From: Roseimicrobium gellanilyticum
Lineage (GTDB): Bacteria > Verrucomicrobiota > Verrucomicrobiia > Verrucomicrobiales > Verrucomicrobiaceae
Direction: 5' to 3'
Assembly (NCBI RefSeq): GCF_003315205.1
Contig: NZ_QNRR01000007.1
Location: 186,001 to 250,000 of the forward strand
DNA length: 64,000 nucleotides
Part shown: in pieces, positions 1-8,511 of the stretch
Numbering within the stretch: the stretch's first letter is position 1
Layout of the letters: each line of letters opens with the position of its first letter
Notes under the pieces: model-generated
Told to the model about the DNA's origin: nothing
The model's database searches: none
Seen by the model: the letters and a program-made list of their open reading frames with translations, nothing else
Program-made: the position numbers and the translations under genes

Positions 1-722
1 AAGCTCTTCGTCCAGTCACCGCCGCCATGCACTTGCAGGGCGATGCTGCCCTTGGCGGGGAGGCGCGCTTCCGTTTCGGTCCATTCCATGATCTTCAGGC
101 CATTGATCCAGGTGGTGATGGTGGGCTTGTCTCCACCGGTGATGCGCATCTTGAATTCATTCCAGTCGCCCGCCTTCCAGAAGGTCTTCCATTTCTCCGG
201 AGTCATGTCGACCACCTGAGGCTTGCCATCGGCACCCGGAGGGGTGCGGTCGGGAGTGAGGGTGATGTCGGACTCGGTCGCGCCGAAGTTGAAGAAGCGG
301 AAGTGCGGCTTGCCGCCGAGACCTTCGCCATAGAGACCCATGAGGCTGCCGTCCTTGTGGAAGTCGATGAGGCCCTGGTAGCACTTGCCATCCTCCGTGC
401 TGCGGAGGAAGAGACCGCTGTCCGGACCGAAGTCGTTTTTCATTTCCACGATGACTTCGAACTCGCTGTACTGCTCGTCCGTGAGGATGAGACCGCCGTT
501 TCCGGGGACGTCCTGGGAGCCGGTGATGGCGCCATCCACGACTTCCCACTTGCCGCCGCTGGTGTTCTTGCTGGTGCGGCTGTGGCCGGACTTGGCGCTG
601 ACGTGCCAGCCTTTGAGCGTCTTGCCGTCGAAGATGGAGACGAAGCCGGATTCATCCGCCGCTTGGGACGGAAGGGCCTGGCAGAGAAGCAGGGAGAGGA
701 GAAATGCGGTACGCGTTTTCAT
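1..722 (-). CDS. Secreted DUF1080 (3-keto-disaccharide hydrolase-type) protein, 3' truncated
   Basis: The frame runs leftward from an ATG at 722 and is open to the window edge (240 full codons), so the C-terminus is missing. A signal peptide of about 21 residues ends around SQAADES. The mature part reads FVSIFDGKTLKGWHV, then motifs typical of DUF1080: GGLILTDEQYSEFEV, NDFGPDSGLFLRS, and later VDMTPEKWKTF, FKMRITGG and IALQVHGGG. DUF1080 is a concanavalin-like beta-sandwich fold abundant in Verrucomicrobia and Planctomycetes, and some members are 3-keto-glycoside hydrolases. A periplasmic or secreted role in sugar breakdown is inferred from the family. No operon partner is visible inside the window. 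Confidence 0.85.
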   Translation of the reverse strand, partial: MKTRTAFLLSLLLCQALPSQAADESGFVSIFDGKTLKGWHVSAKSGHSRTSKNTSGGKWEVVDGAITGSQDVPGNGGLILTDEQYSEFEVIVEMKNDFGPDSGLFLRSTEDGKCYQGLIDFHKDGSLMGLYGEGLGGKPHFRFFNFGATESDITLTPDRTPPGADGKPQVVDMTPEKWKTFWKAGDWNEFKMRITGGDKPTITTWINGLKIMEWTETEARLPAKGSIALQVHGGGDWTKS

Positions 723-1045
723 GGAGGCGGATTCTGTACCGGGAGAGTACAGGGGTGCCAGCGGAAAACTTTCCGCCCGCGTCCTTCCGGGGTGGCATGT
801 GGTTGTGCAGGAGGTGCAGGTGCCTCATGATTGCTTAAGCCGGGCTTCATTGAGGAATGCCCCCGGGAACTGAACTTGCACCGCCAGCCAAATGGGTGTA
901 TCAGAGCGCTTCTGGCTAAACATCTGTTAAGTTCAAGGCATGGTAATTTCCACGGAACAGCACAAGGGAGCATTCGGTGGGGATTTGAAAACCCGGTGAT
1001 CGGGCACAGTCGAAGAAATTGCAGTCGTCGAGCTGATACGACAAA
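723..1045. other. Intergenic leader region upstream of the RRM gene
   Basis: A 323-base non-coding stretch lies between the divergently read DUF1080 gene and the RRM gene. It must hold promoters for both. The half near 890-1000 is A+T-richer. No convincing -35/-10 pair or riboswitch was recognised, and there is no clear Shine-Dalgarno before the RRM start codon. Bacterial glycine-rich RRM genes often have long regulated 5' leaders, so an mRNA structure here is possible, but that is inference only. Confidence 0.4.
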
Positions 1046-1438
1046 ATGAGCAATACGAAAATGTACGTGGGCAACCTGTCTTGGACAGCCACTGAAACCG
1101 ATGTCCGTGCCCTCTTCGAGCAGTACGGCGATGTCACGGATATTCATCTTCCTTCCGATCGTGAAACGGGCCGCCCGCGTGGTTTTGCCTTCGTGACCAT
1201 GGGTACCAAGGAAGCCATGGAAGCTGCGATCAAGGCATTGGATGGTTCCGAATGGATGGGTCGTCCCCTCAAGATCAATGAAGCCCGTCCTCGTGAAGAG
1301 CGCGCTGGCGGCGGCGGTGGTTATGGTGGTGGCGGCGGCGGCTACGGCGGTGGCGGCGGTCGCAAGGGTGGTGGCGGCGGCTACGGCGGCGGCGGTGGTG
1401 GTGGCTATGGCGGCGGTGGCCGTCGTGATCGCTACTAA
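1046..1438 (+). CDS. Glycine-rich RRM-domain RNA-binding protein
   Basis: The product is 130 residues with a single RNA recognition motif. RNP2 is MYVGNL (residues 6-11) and RNP1 is RGFAFVTM (45-52), and the aromatic residues that stack on RNA are kept. After about residue 88 the protein becomes a glycine/tyrosine/arginine tail ending GGRRDRY. This architecture matches bacterial Rbp proteins, known from cyanobacteria and other phyla as cold- or stress-induced RNA chaperones. It is monocistronic, because a strong terminator follows within 40 bases. Regulation by temperature is only suggested by the family. The GGC/GGT-rich tail also creates spurious open frames on the other strand. Confidence 0.93.
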   Translation: MSNTKMYVGNLSWTATETDVRALFEQYGDVTDIHLPSDRETGRPRGFAFVTMGTKEAMEAAIKALDGSEWMGRPLKINEARPREERAGGGGGYGGGGGGYGGGGGRKGGGGGYGGGGGGGYGGGGRRDRY

Positions 1439-1475
1439 GCATCCCTGACTCACCAGAGTCCGATTCAAATTTGAG

Positions 1476-1509
1476 GAGCAGCATCGCGAGATGCTGCTCT
1501 TTTTCTTTT
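1476..1509 (+). terminator. Rho-independent terminator of the RRM gene
   Basis: A perfect 10-bp stem GAGCAGCATC / GATGCTGCTC (1476-1485 and 1490-1499) with a GCGA tetraloop is followed directly by TTTTTCTTTT. It lies 38 bases after the RRM stop codon. Confidence 0.92.
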
Positions 1510-1587
1510 GTGGGAGGGTGGAGATTGAAACTGCCGGGTACTTGGGGGCAGGATAGACCTCTTGAGCGTCCCTCTGGTCTCTCTGAA

Positions 1588-1732
1588 CCGGTGGGGAGCC
1601 GCTGCGCCGGCTTCCTTACTAGAGCGGGCGGAGGTGGGGCGGAGCTTCCCGGTGATACCGGCTTGTGAGGCACCAGTTCCACACCGCCTCTGCCCACCTG
1701 ATTAGGAAGCCGACGCGGCGGCTCCCCACCGG
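1588..1732. repeat. Structured intergenic element with 29-bp inverted arms (element A)
   Basis: The left arm 1588-1616 and right arm 1704-1732 are inverted copies that differ at two positions. They start with CCGGTGGGGAGCCGC and run into CGGCTTCCT. The 87-base interior holds its own palindrome, CCGGT-GAT-ACCGG at 1649-1661. Its flanks also pair partly (GGGCGGAGGTGG against CCACCTGATTAG). It sits between the convergent RRM and prs genes. No transposase gene is nearby. A REP-like or MITE-like element is the best reading, but no second copy of this exact family was found in the window. Confidence 0.7.
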
Positions 1733-1861
1733 GTTATCAGGTATGCCACGATGCATACCGGAAGATTGCTCCAGAGTACTACCTCGATTGCAGTGGCTCT
1801 GAGGCGATACACTTTCTCGCCTCCACTGTGCCAGCTCACGGCCAGTCCGTTCAATTCGCGC

Positions 1862-2797
1862 TCAGCCCACATTGAAGAGCGAGGTCACCGACTCGTCATC
1901 GTGAATGCGCTTGATGGCTTCGCTCAGGAGTGGCGCCACACTGAGCGCGGTCACTTTGCTGCCATAGGCCTGCGGCACGGAGTTCGTGGTGAAGACTTCC
2001 AGAATGGGGGAGGCATCCAGGCGCTCGCGTCCCTTCTCGCTCAGCACGGCGTGGGAGACACCGGCGTAGATGTTCTTCGCACCGCTCTCGCTGAGGAGCT
2101 TGGCGGCGGCGGTGAGGGTGCCGGCGGATTCCGTGAGGTCATCTACCATGAGCACATTCTTGCCCTTCACATCGCCAATGACGCTGAGGGCTTCCACTTC
2201 TTCGGCGCTGATGCGGTTCTTTGCCACGATGGCGAGAGGCACGCCAAGGGTCTTCGCATAGGAATGACACATCTTGATGCCGCCCACGTCGGGGGAGACG
2301 ACCACGAGGTCCTCGATGCCACGCTCGCGGATGGCCTTGATGAGGACGGGCGCGGCGTAGAGATGGTCCACGGGAATGTCAAAGAAGCCCTGAATCTGAC
2401 CAGCGTGCAGGTCCATGGTGAGCACGCGATTCACACCGGCAGCCACGAGGAGGTTCGCCACGAGCTTGGCGGTGATGGGCACGCGGGGGCGGTCCTTGCG
2501 GTCCTGTCTCGCGTAGCCGAAAAAGGGCAGCACGGCGGTGATGCGGTCCGCGCTGGCACGGCGCACAGCATCCACCATGATGAGCAGTTCCATGAGGTTC
2601 TGGTTCGCGGGCGGGCAGGTGGGCTGCACGATGAAGACATCGCGACCGCGGATGTTCTCATTGATCTGCACAAAGGTCTCACCGTCCGGGAAAGTCTCCA
2701 CCGTGGCTGAGCCAAGCGGCACGCCGAGGCTGTCGGCGATGGCTTGTGACAATGCGGTGTGCGCAGTGCCACTGAGGACGCGGAGGTGATTTTTCAT
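1862..2797 (-). CDS. prs: Ribose-phosphate pyrophosphokinase (PRPP synthetase)
   Basis: This 311-residue cytosolic enzyme makes PRPP from ribose 5-phosphate and ATP, feeding purine, pyrimidine, histidine and tryptophan synthesis. Visible family features are the N-terminal FPDGETFVQINENIRGRDVF segment, the FFGYARQDRK loop that binds ATP, VLTMDLHAGQIQGFF, and the PRPP-binding loop VLMVDDLTESAGTL. The last differs slightly from the usual VDDMxDTAGT. Length is normal for the family. The 92 bases before its start separate it from the polysaccharide gene upstream, which reads in the same direction. In many bacteria prs sits beside rplY and pth; here they lie about 8 kb apart on opposite strands. 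Confidence 0.96.
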   Translation of the reverse strand: MKNHLRVLSGTAHTALSQAIADSLGVPLGSATVETFPDGETFVQINENIRGRDVFIVQPTCPPANQNLMELLIMVDAVRRASADRITAVLPFFGYARQDRKDRPRVPITAKLVANLLVAAGVNRVLTMDLHAGQIQGFFDIPVDHLYAAPVLIKAIRERGIEDLVVVSPDVGGIKMCHSYAKTLGVPLAIVAKNRISAEEVEALSVIGDVKGKNVLMVDDLTESAGTLTAAAKLLSESGAKNIYAGVSHAVLSEKGRERLDASPILEVFTTNSVPQAYGSKVTALSVAPLLSEAIKRIHDDESVTSLFNVG

Positions 2798-2889
2798 GGG
2801 TCGCGCAGTGAAGGGAGATTCCGACCAAAATCAACTCCCGTCCCGAAATTGCGTGACTTTCCCGTCAGTAAAAGCCGCAATCCTGCCTG

Positions 2890-4848
2890 CTACTGTGCCT
2901 GTGCCTGTGCCTGTGCCTGCGCCGCCAGCGGGTCCGTGGCGCCTGCCGCCTGACGGAGCATGCCTTCATAGTAGCTGAACCACTCATCCCGGCGTCCGGC
3001 GCGTGCTTCATTCGTCCAGAGGTACGCCAGCTCCGCGTCCTGCCAGCGCTGGAGGCGGTGGTAGTGGAAGGCCAGCGCCAGCCTCGGCTCACCATAGAGA
3101 GGGGCGAGGGCTCCCGCTTTTTGGATGGAGGCGTAGGCCTCTTGGGGCATGCCCAGCGGGTCATACACGTCCCCCAGCGCACGCACGGAGAACATGTGGT
3201 AGGGGTTCAACCGGCAGGCTTCCTCAAGGTCGGTGCGCGCGCGGGAAAGCAGGCTCTGCACGAGCGGTTGCGGCTGACCGGAGGCGGCCTCCAGCCGCAC
3301 CATGCCGCGGCGGTACCAGAGCCGGGCATTCTGCGGGTCGAGGTCGATGGCCTTGGACAGCAGTTCCAGCTTCTGGGGGACCACATCATCCAGGGAGAAG
3401 ATGTCCTGCGGTTCCGGCTTGAGCATCTCCGCCTTCTCCGCGTAGTAGTCTGCCCGGCCAAATTGCCAGGTGCCGTAGAGCATCCACGCCCCGGCTGCGA
3501 TGAGGGTGAGCTTCAAGGCGGAACGGACCACCGGGAGGCGCATGGGCTGCCTGTTCTCCGGCTTGAATCCCGGATTTGCCAGGAAGCCAAAGAGCAGCGC
3601 GGCCGTGATGGCGGTGGCAGGGACGTGGAAGTGAAACTCAAACAGGGCATGCACGAGCACCGCGACCAGCGCGGCAACGGCCCCGAGCAGGATGCCGAGC
3701 TTGTTGCTCATGAGGGTCGCGCTCCGGGGGAAGCGCTCCGAGGCGTACCAGTTGAGAAATCTCAAGGCATGCACGAGGTGGCTCCCGACAAAGAGCAGGC
3801 CCAGCGCCAGCCCCACCCAGCCGTACTCCGTGAGGAGCTGCAGCCAGTCGTTGTGCACAAAGAGGGCGTCCTTCGTCCACGCAGGCGTATCTGCGGTGCG
3901 GTAGGTGATGCAGCCCTCCGTGAACATGCGTGAGCCCGCGCCCACCCAGGGGCTCCCGGCATGCTGCGCCAGCGCTGCACGCCAGATGAAGGGACGCGGG
4001 TCGCCCTCGGCAAAACCCGAGCCGCCGAGGCGTGAGCGAAGCTGCTCGGCAAAGACCCCGTACAGCACCAGTCCGCCCAGCACGGCCAGCACACCCACAC
4101 CGGCGAGCACCTTGCCCAGCAGATGCCGCTGGGTGCGATACAGCATGATGACTCCTAATACAGCCAGTACCACCATGCCGATGGCCAGCCCCACCATGGC
4201 GCCACGGCTCACGGTGAGGGCCACACCCACGGCGGCGGAGAGACCTGCGAAGGCGATGCTCAAGCGGCGCACTGCCCCGCTGCGACCGAAGGTGGCCATG
4301 CCTGCCGCCAGCAGGGTCATCATGGTGAGGAAGGAAGCGAGGTGGTTGGAGTTGTTGAAGAAGCCGCCGATGCGCTCGCCATCGCCGAAGGCCCGCATGT
4401 ACTCCGGCACGATGTGGTAGTGCATCATGCCCTTGTCACTGAAGTGGATGAATCCCACGGTGAGATTCCCCACGAGGATGAGCAGCAGCGCGACGAGGAT
4501 CATGGTTCGCGCACGCGGCTGGCTCAGCACGGTGGCGCTCAGCGTGTAGGCCACCGCGCAGCCGAGCAGCATGAAGAGGTCCTCACGCGCATGGATGGTC
4601 ACGGGCGAGGTCATCTGCCGCACCATGAGGTAGGCGGCGAAAAGGAGTCCCGTGAGCAGGCACCAGTGGGAGGGCGGGTGCTGGATGCGCCATGTCCAGC
4701 GTAGACCGGCGATGAGACCTGCAAGACCCAGCACGGCACAGCCCGGCCAGAAGAGAAGCAGCCGCGTCTCCGTGCCCAGAGCACCCACCGCCAGCAGCGC
4801 GAGGAAGAGTGCGGCGGCGACGAGAGCCTTGAAGGTCTGCGTGAGCAT
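2890..4848 (-). CDS. O-antigen ligase/polymerase-type membrane protein with TPR tail
   Basis: The product has 652 residues. The first 450 or so contain about a dozen hydrophobic segments, with the Wzy_C-type signature region around GFFNNSNHLASFLTMM and HNDWLQLLTEYGWVGLALG. The C-terminal 200 residues are soluble and TPR-like (DPQNARLWYRRGMVRLEAA, PYHMFSVRALGDVY). It should act in the inner membrane, joining or ligating surface polysaccharide units. The downstream partner order on this strand is GT4 glycosyltransferase (40 bases upstream), then this gene, consistent with a two-gene exopolysaccharide or O-antigen operon. The last ten residues are alternating Ala-Gln, encoded by a hexanucleotide repeat, and look dispensable. 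Polymerase versus ligase cannot be told from sequence alone. Confidence 0.85.
   Translation of the reverse strand: MLTQTFKALVAAALFLALLAVGALGTETRLLLFWPGCAVLGLAGLIAGLRWTWRIQHPPSHWCLLTGLLFAAYLMVRQMTSPVTIHAREDLFMLLGCAVAYTLSATVLSQPRARTMILVALLLILVGNLTVGFIHFSDKGMMHYHIVPEYMRAFGDGERIGGFFNNSNHLASFLTMMTLLAAGMATFGRSGAVRRLSIAFAGLSAAVGVALTVSRGAMVGLAIGMVVLAVLGVIMLYRTQRHLLGKVLAGVGVLAVLGGLVLYGVFAEQLRSRLGGSGFAEGDPRPFIWRAALAQHAGSPWVGAGSRMFTEGCITYRTADTPAWTKDALFVHNDWLQLLTEYGWVGLALGLLFVGSHLVHALRFLNWYASERFPRSATLMSNKLGILLGAVAALVAVLVHALFEFHFHVPATAITAALLFGFLANPGFKPENRQPMRLPVVRSALKLTLIAAGAWMLYGTWQFGRADYYAEKAEMLKPEPQDIFSLDDVVPQKLELLSKAIDLDPQNARLWYRRGMVRLEAASGQPQPLVQSLLSRARTDLEEACRLNPYHMFSVRALGDVYDPLGMPQEAYASIQKAGALAPLYGEPRLALAFHYHRLQRWQDAELAYLWTNEARAGRRDEWFSYYEGMLRQAAGATDPLAAQAQAQAQAQ
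2893..2916. repeat. Hexanucleotide tandem repeat (CTGTGC)x4 at the 3' end of the polymerase gene
   Basis: Four exact CTGTGC units precede the stop codon on the coding (minus) strand and encode alternating Ala-Gln. Unit gain or loss would change protein length by two residues without shifting the frame. Confidence 0.85.
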
Positions 4849-4888
4849 GCGGGCAGGGCTGGGCAGGAGAGGAGAAGGGGAAGGGAGG

Positions 4889-6085
4889 TCAGGAGCGGCT
4901 GGTGGCCCGCTCGTACGCGGCGAGCAGTGTCTCCACAGAGCGCTCCCAGCTCAGTTCATTTGTGAGCCGCTCATATCCCAGGGCGCCCATGCGTTCGCGC
5001 TCGTCGGGATTGTCGATCATCTCCAGAATCGCATCGCCCAGCTTCTCCGCGGAGTTCTCCATCACATACCTGGCGGCATCGCCAGCGGAGTAGCGTCCTT
5101 CCCTGGTGCCAAACATCACCTGTGCCCGGCTGAAGGCCATGTACTCCAGCGTCTTGTTCATGGTGCAGTGGTCGTTGTAGTCGTTGATGGGGTCACACGC
5201 CACGCCGAGATCCATCGTCTTCAGGGCGGTGAAGAGGAACTCATTCGTCACGCGACCGGGCATGTCCACGAAGCCCTGCAGGGACAGGGAGTCACGCAGC
5301 TTCGTGAGCTCCTCATGCTCCGGTCCGCTGCCCATGAGCAGGAACTGCACATCATTGCGCCGGCGGTGGTGCACGATGTGGCTGGCGGCCTCGATGAGGT
5401 AGTTCACGCCGTCCGCATTGCCCATCACGCCGATGTAGCCCACGAGATGTTTGCGTCCCTTGCGCAGTGTCAGGTCCGCGGCCACCTGGGTATTCAGCTT
5501 GTGCGGGGCGGTGCGCACCACAAAGACATCGTCATCACTCTTGCGCCCACGCTGCTTCACCGTGGAGAGCACGCTTTGATTCGTCGCGATGACCACATCC
5601 GCCAGTGCCAGCGTGCAGCGCTCGGCAAAGCGCACCGCGCGGTAGAGCAATCCCTTCCCGCCGAACTTCGCCTCAAACATTTCTGGCCAGAGATCATGCA
5701 CGTCGAAGACCACCTTCACCTGGGCAAAGAGCTTGAAGGGAAGCGCCACCAGGAAGAGCAGATCCGGCGGATTGCAGAGGTGGATCACATCGAACCCCTT
5801 GCGCCGCCAGGCTTTCAGCGCGCACCAGAATTCCCCCAGCAACGCGGAGGCGTACTCGCTGAGGAATCCGCGGATGCCCTTGGCCTCGCCACTGATCCAG
5901 TGGCGGTAGATCTGGATGCCGTCCAGCACCTCCTCCGCCTGGGTGTAGCCGCGCATCTGCGGGCAGATCACCGTCACGTCATGGCCCGCATCGCGCAAAG
6001 CACACGCTTCCTGCCATACCCGACGGTCGAGGGGTACGGGCAGGTTCTCGACAATGATGAGGACGCGCTGCTTGTCGGAAGTCAT
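4889..6085 (-). CDS. Glycosyltransferase family 4 (WbuB-like)
   Basis: This 398-residue enzyme has a GT-B fold. The N-terminal acceptor domain begins RVLIIVENLPVPLDRRVWQE, a signature of the WbuB/WcaI-like group. FDVHDLWPEMFEAKFG is also typical. The C-terminal GT4 nucleotide-sugar domain includes LVGYIGVMGNADGVNYLI and FLLMGSGPEHEEL. The E(x7)E region appears around NKTLEYMAFSRAQVMFG. The predicted role is transfer of a sugar during assembly of surface polysaccharide, at the cytoplasmic face of the inner membrane. It is the first gene of the pair with the downstream O-antigen ligase/polymerase. The 171-base gap to the divergent DUF4893 gene must hold its promoter. Confidence 0.9.
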   Translation of the reverse strand: MTSDKQRVLIIVENLPVPLDRRVWQEACALRDAGHDVTVICPQMRGYTQAEEVLDGIQIYRHWISGEAKGIRGFLSEYASALLGEFWCALKAWRRKGFDVIHLCNPPDLLFLVALPFKLFAQVKVVFDVHDLWPEMFEAKFGGKGLLYRAVRFAERCTLALADVVIATNQSVLSTVKQRGRKSDDDVFVVRTAPHKLNTQVAADLTLRKGRKHLVGYIGVMGNADGVNYLIEAASHIVHHRRRNDVQFLLMGSGPEHEELTKLRDSLSLQGFVDMPGRVTNEFLFTALKTMDLGVACDPINDYNDHCTMNKTLEYMAFSRAQVMFGTREGRYSAGDAARYVMENSAEKLGDAILEMIDNPDERERMGALGYERLTNELSWERSVETLLAAYERATSRS

Positions 6086-6256
6086 GGAAAATCCTTATAA
6101 ATATACATGCAGACAGGAAGTCTACCGGAGAAAGTCTGGTTTTTTCAGGGCAAATCCATCCTTTAGACCCTTTTTTGCGGAGATTCGCTGAAGTTTAATT
6201 CAGTCCGGCGTTTTAAGTTGCTCGGATTGAGGACCGATTGCAGCATTTTCCAGCCC

Positions 6257-6901
6257 ATGACTTTCTGCCGAAATCTCCATGTTCCGCTCTGGCTGGTCCT
6301 CTGTTTGGTGACCGTGTCGCACATCGCTTCTGTCCACGGCATCGGCGTGGGGGCCGTCAAAGCCCAGCAGAGCGCCATGGATGATGATGAACAGAAGGTC
6401 CTCGCCGGTGCCGAGGAGGCCCTGAAGTCCCAACTGGGGGAAATCAAAAAGACCACCCAGGACAAAGAGAGCCTGGCCGCTGCCGAGGACATGCTCGCCG
6501 TGCTGGCCAAGCCCCGGGTGCCGATAACCACCAGCGAGGAACTCCAGGGGAACTGGCAGGTGCGCAGCCTCCAGACCGGCCAGTACGGAGCCTACACCTA
6601 CCCCTACTTCAAGTGCCGCATCGGCACCGAGGGCAAGGACCTCGTCTTCCACAAGTCCACCGGCTCCCAGCGCCGCAAAGGCACCCTGGTACGCGAGGAT
6701 GAAAACCGCTACCTCTTCACCGGCGGCGCCTACGTGGAAGGCGACCCCGTCGGGCGATACTACGGCGTGAAAGACAATCCCACCGAGGCGCAGAAGAATA
6801 ACAATTCCGTGGGCTACCTCTACAAGCTCGGCAAAGGCCACTACCTCATGATCTTCTCCCCCTCCGGACCGAATGGGGAGATGTATGAGATGAAGAAGTG
6901 A
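6257..6901 (+). CDS. Secreted DUF4893-family protein
   Basis: Starting at the ATG at 6257 gives 214 residues with a hydrophobic signal segment (VPLWLVLCLVTVSHIASVHG). An upstream in-frame ATG at 6218 would put 13 polar residues before it and is less likely. A short helical region (about residues 40-80, rich in E, K and A) precedes a C-terminal domain matching DUF4893. That domain has LQGNWQVRSLQTGQYGAYTY, FKCRIG, KSTGSQRRKGTL, YLFTGGAYVEGDPVGRYYG and LMIFSPSGPNGEMYEMK. DUF4893 has no known biochemical function. An exported, probably periplasmic location is inferred. Confidence 0.72.
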   Translation: MTFCRNLHVPLWLVLCLVTVSHIASVHGIGVGAVKAQQSAMDDDEQKVLAGAEEALKSQLGEIKKTTQDKESLAAAEDMLAVLAKPRVPITTSEELQGNWQVRSLQTGQYGAYTYPYFKCRIGTEGKDLVFHKSTGSQRRKGTLVREDENRYLFTGGAYVEGDPVGRYYGVKDNPTEAQKNNNSVGYLYKLGKGHYLMIFSPSGPNGEMYEMKK

Positions 6902-6998
6902 GAGGGACTCTCGAAGGCGGCGCGCCTACTGGAAGTCGGGTCTCATGATCGCAACGAGCATGAACGTCAGGTTAACGATACGGAATAGGTGCCGAAGG
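6902..6998. other. Intergenic region before element B
   Basis: Nothing recognisable was found between the DUF4893 stop codon and the structured repeat. Together with element B and the 145 bases after it, this makes a 415-base gene-free stretch before the next start codon. Confidence 0.5.
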
Positions 6999-7171
6999 CC
7001 TTGGACTGCGCGCAGCCTGCTGCCGCTTTCCTAAAGTGCAGCCTGCTGCACGCTCCACCGCGACGCAGTCGCGAAGCTTTTCTGGACACGCCCCCTCACT
7101 GGCGGGTGTCACCATCGCCACAGCAGGCTGTGGACTCTTTAAAGTGGCAGCAGGCTGCGCACAGTCCAAGG
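6999..7171. repeat. Multi-branched structured repeat with 31-bp inverted ends (element B)
   Basis: Outer arms 6999-7029 and 7141-7171 are inverted copies matching at 29 of 31 positions; the left arm begins CCTTGGACTGCGCGCAGCCT. Three perfect small hairpins lie inside: GTGCAGC..GCTGCAC-type at 7036-7051, CGCGAC-GCA-GTCGCG at 7059-7073, and CCACAGC-AG-GCTGTGG at 7118-7133. The second and third small hairpins flank an imperfect fourth (GACACGCC / GGCGGGTGTC, about 7085-7110). The folded form resembles a four-armed junction. It carries no open frame of note and no transposase is near. It is probably a non-autonomous or REP/BIME-like element. Confidence 0.75.
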
Positions 7172-7316
7172 ACGCTCCGCGTCACAGCATCCGAATCCGT
7201 CGTTCGTAGTCCGATCTTCTCTGGCATCACACAGTTCCTCTGTCCTGACGATCGCGTGCACCGGTCCCCGAAACATCCCCGCACCACCCGCGTACTCTTC
7301 GACCATTCCCACAATC

Positions 7317-8399
7317 ATGAAATCCACTCTGATTCTCGGACTGCTCGGCCTCATCACCCTTCTGCTTCCCACTCCGGCAGCGGCTCAAAACTTCAAAGTC
7401 ACCGAGACAGATGAACTCATCCACGTCACCGGCACCGCGCTCGACTTTTCCGTTCGCAAGAAGGGCTATGTGAGTGGTGTGGCGGCGGGAAGCATGCTAG
7501 ACAAGAAAACCGGCTTTCGTGATCCCGGCTTCGGTCTCGATATCGTGGACTTCCTCATGGAGTCCGGGAGCGACGAAACCTACCGCGCCCAAGTGCCGGA
7601 GACTCTGCGCTATGAGTTCAACAATCCGCATCACGGAAACATCGCGAAGCGTCTCATCGAAGGACCGCAAATCTGCACCCAGGCAAAGGAACTCTCACCG
7701 CAGGTCATTCGCGGGAGCGACTTCATCGCCGTGACCATGAACTGGAAATACCACCAGGCCGCGCCGGACAAGAAGGCGGGCTCACAGTGGTCGCAGACAC
7801 TCGTCTTCCCGGAAGGAAAGCGGTACTTCATCTCCACCGACAAGGTCACGAGCGCGAACGACAGCGACGGTCTCTTCCTCCGCATCGACATGCCCGGCCA
7901 CGTGAAGCACAAGGAGGGCGATACCTTCAGCGAGATCTACCTTAGTTACTCATGGCCACCACCGCCTGATTCACCGCCGTTCCACGTGCGAGGTCACAAG
8001 CTCGATATCCGCCACGGGGGCACCGTGCCCGCATCCGCCTTCCTCACCAACTTCGCCCCGGACGAAAAGTTCCACTACCGCCGCGAGGGACGCGAGCCAC
8101 CCAAGCGCTTCATCCGCGCTTATCGCCTCCGCGATTCCAAAACCGGTGCCGATGGCCCATGGCTGGCGGGCATGACCTTGAATGCGGTAGACGTGTATGA
8201 GGCCTGGTGTCATCAGCGCAATTATGTCTGTTTCATCCAGGAAATCGGAGGGAGGCCCATCAAGGCGGGTGAATCCTTCAGCGCGGCCTTCATCGTGGGC
8301 TACTTTGATTCCATCGAGGAGATGCAGGAAGTCTATAATCAATACTCCGGTCACAGCGGACTGGAGGTGAGCAAAGGTGGGTGGAGGCTGACGAAATAA
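7317..8399 (+). CDS. Secreted protein of unknown function
   Basis: The 360-residue product starts with a clear signal peptide (MKSTLILGLLGLITLL..AAAQ, cleaved near residue 24). The rest is soluble and beta-rich, with conserved-looking stretches GDTFSEIYLSYSWPPPPDSP, LDIRHGGTVPASAFLTNFAP, and EAWCHQRNYVCFIQEIGG. The two cysteines in the last segment may form a disulphide outside the cytoplasm. It ends with a helix around DSIEEMQEVYNQY. The fold resembles uncharacterised exported proteins of Verrucomicrobia and Planctomycetes, possibly carbohydrate-active because of aromatic-rich loops, but no catalytic motif is recognised. The sialate O-acetylesterase gene follows 112 bases later. Confidence 0.75.
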   Translation: MKSTLILGLLGLITLLLPTPAAAQNFKVTETDELIHVTGTALDFSVRKKGYVSGVAAGSMLDKKTGFRDPGFGLDIVDFLMESGSDETYRAQVPETLRYEFNNPHHGNIAKRLIEGPQICTQAKELSPQVIRGSDFIAVTMNWKYHQAAPDKKAGSQWSQTLVFPEGKRYFISTDKVTSANDSDGLFLRIDMPGHVKHKEGDTFSEIYLSYSWPPPPDSPPFHVRGHKLDIRHGGTVPASAFLTNFAPDEKFHYRREGREPPKRFIRAYRLRDSKTGADGPWLAGMTLNAVDVYEAWCHQRNYVCFIQEIGGRPIKAGESFSAAFIVGYFDSIEEMQEVYNQYSGHSGLEVSKGGWRLTK

Positions 8400-8511
8400 T
8401 CCGGCTGTCGCAAAGCGGTCGCGAAATGTCCGCCTTTTCCCCGACGTATAGGCGGGTCTCGAATTCCATTCTTATCTCAGGAATCAACCGACCTAGACCA
8501 CGCCAAACATC

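Noticed and set aside
1300-1436. GGC/GGT tandem repeats in the RRM gene as a satellite repeat
   Set aside because: The bases encode the glycine-rich tail and vary by codon; it is low-complexity coding sequence.
719-1468. 249-codon minus frame across the RRM gene
   Set aside because: Thr/Ala tract is the mirror of the glycine-rich tail; not a gene.
4652-6100. 482-codon plus frame opposite the GT4 gene
   Set aside because: His/Ala/Gln-rich text with no domain; the minus strand holds a complete GT4 enzyme.
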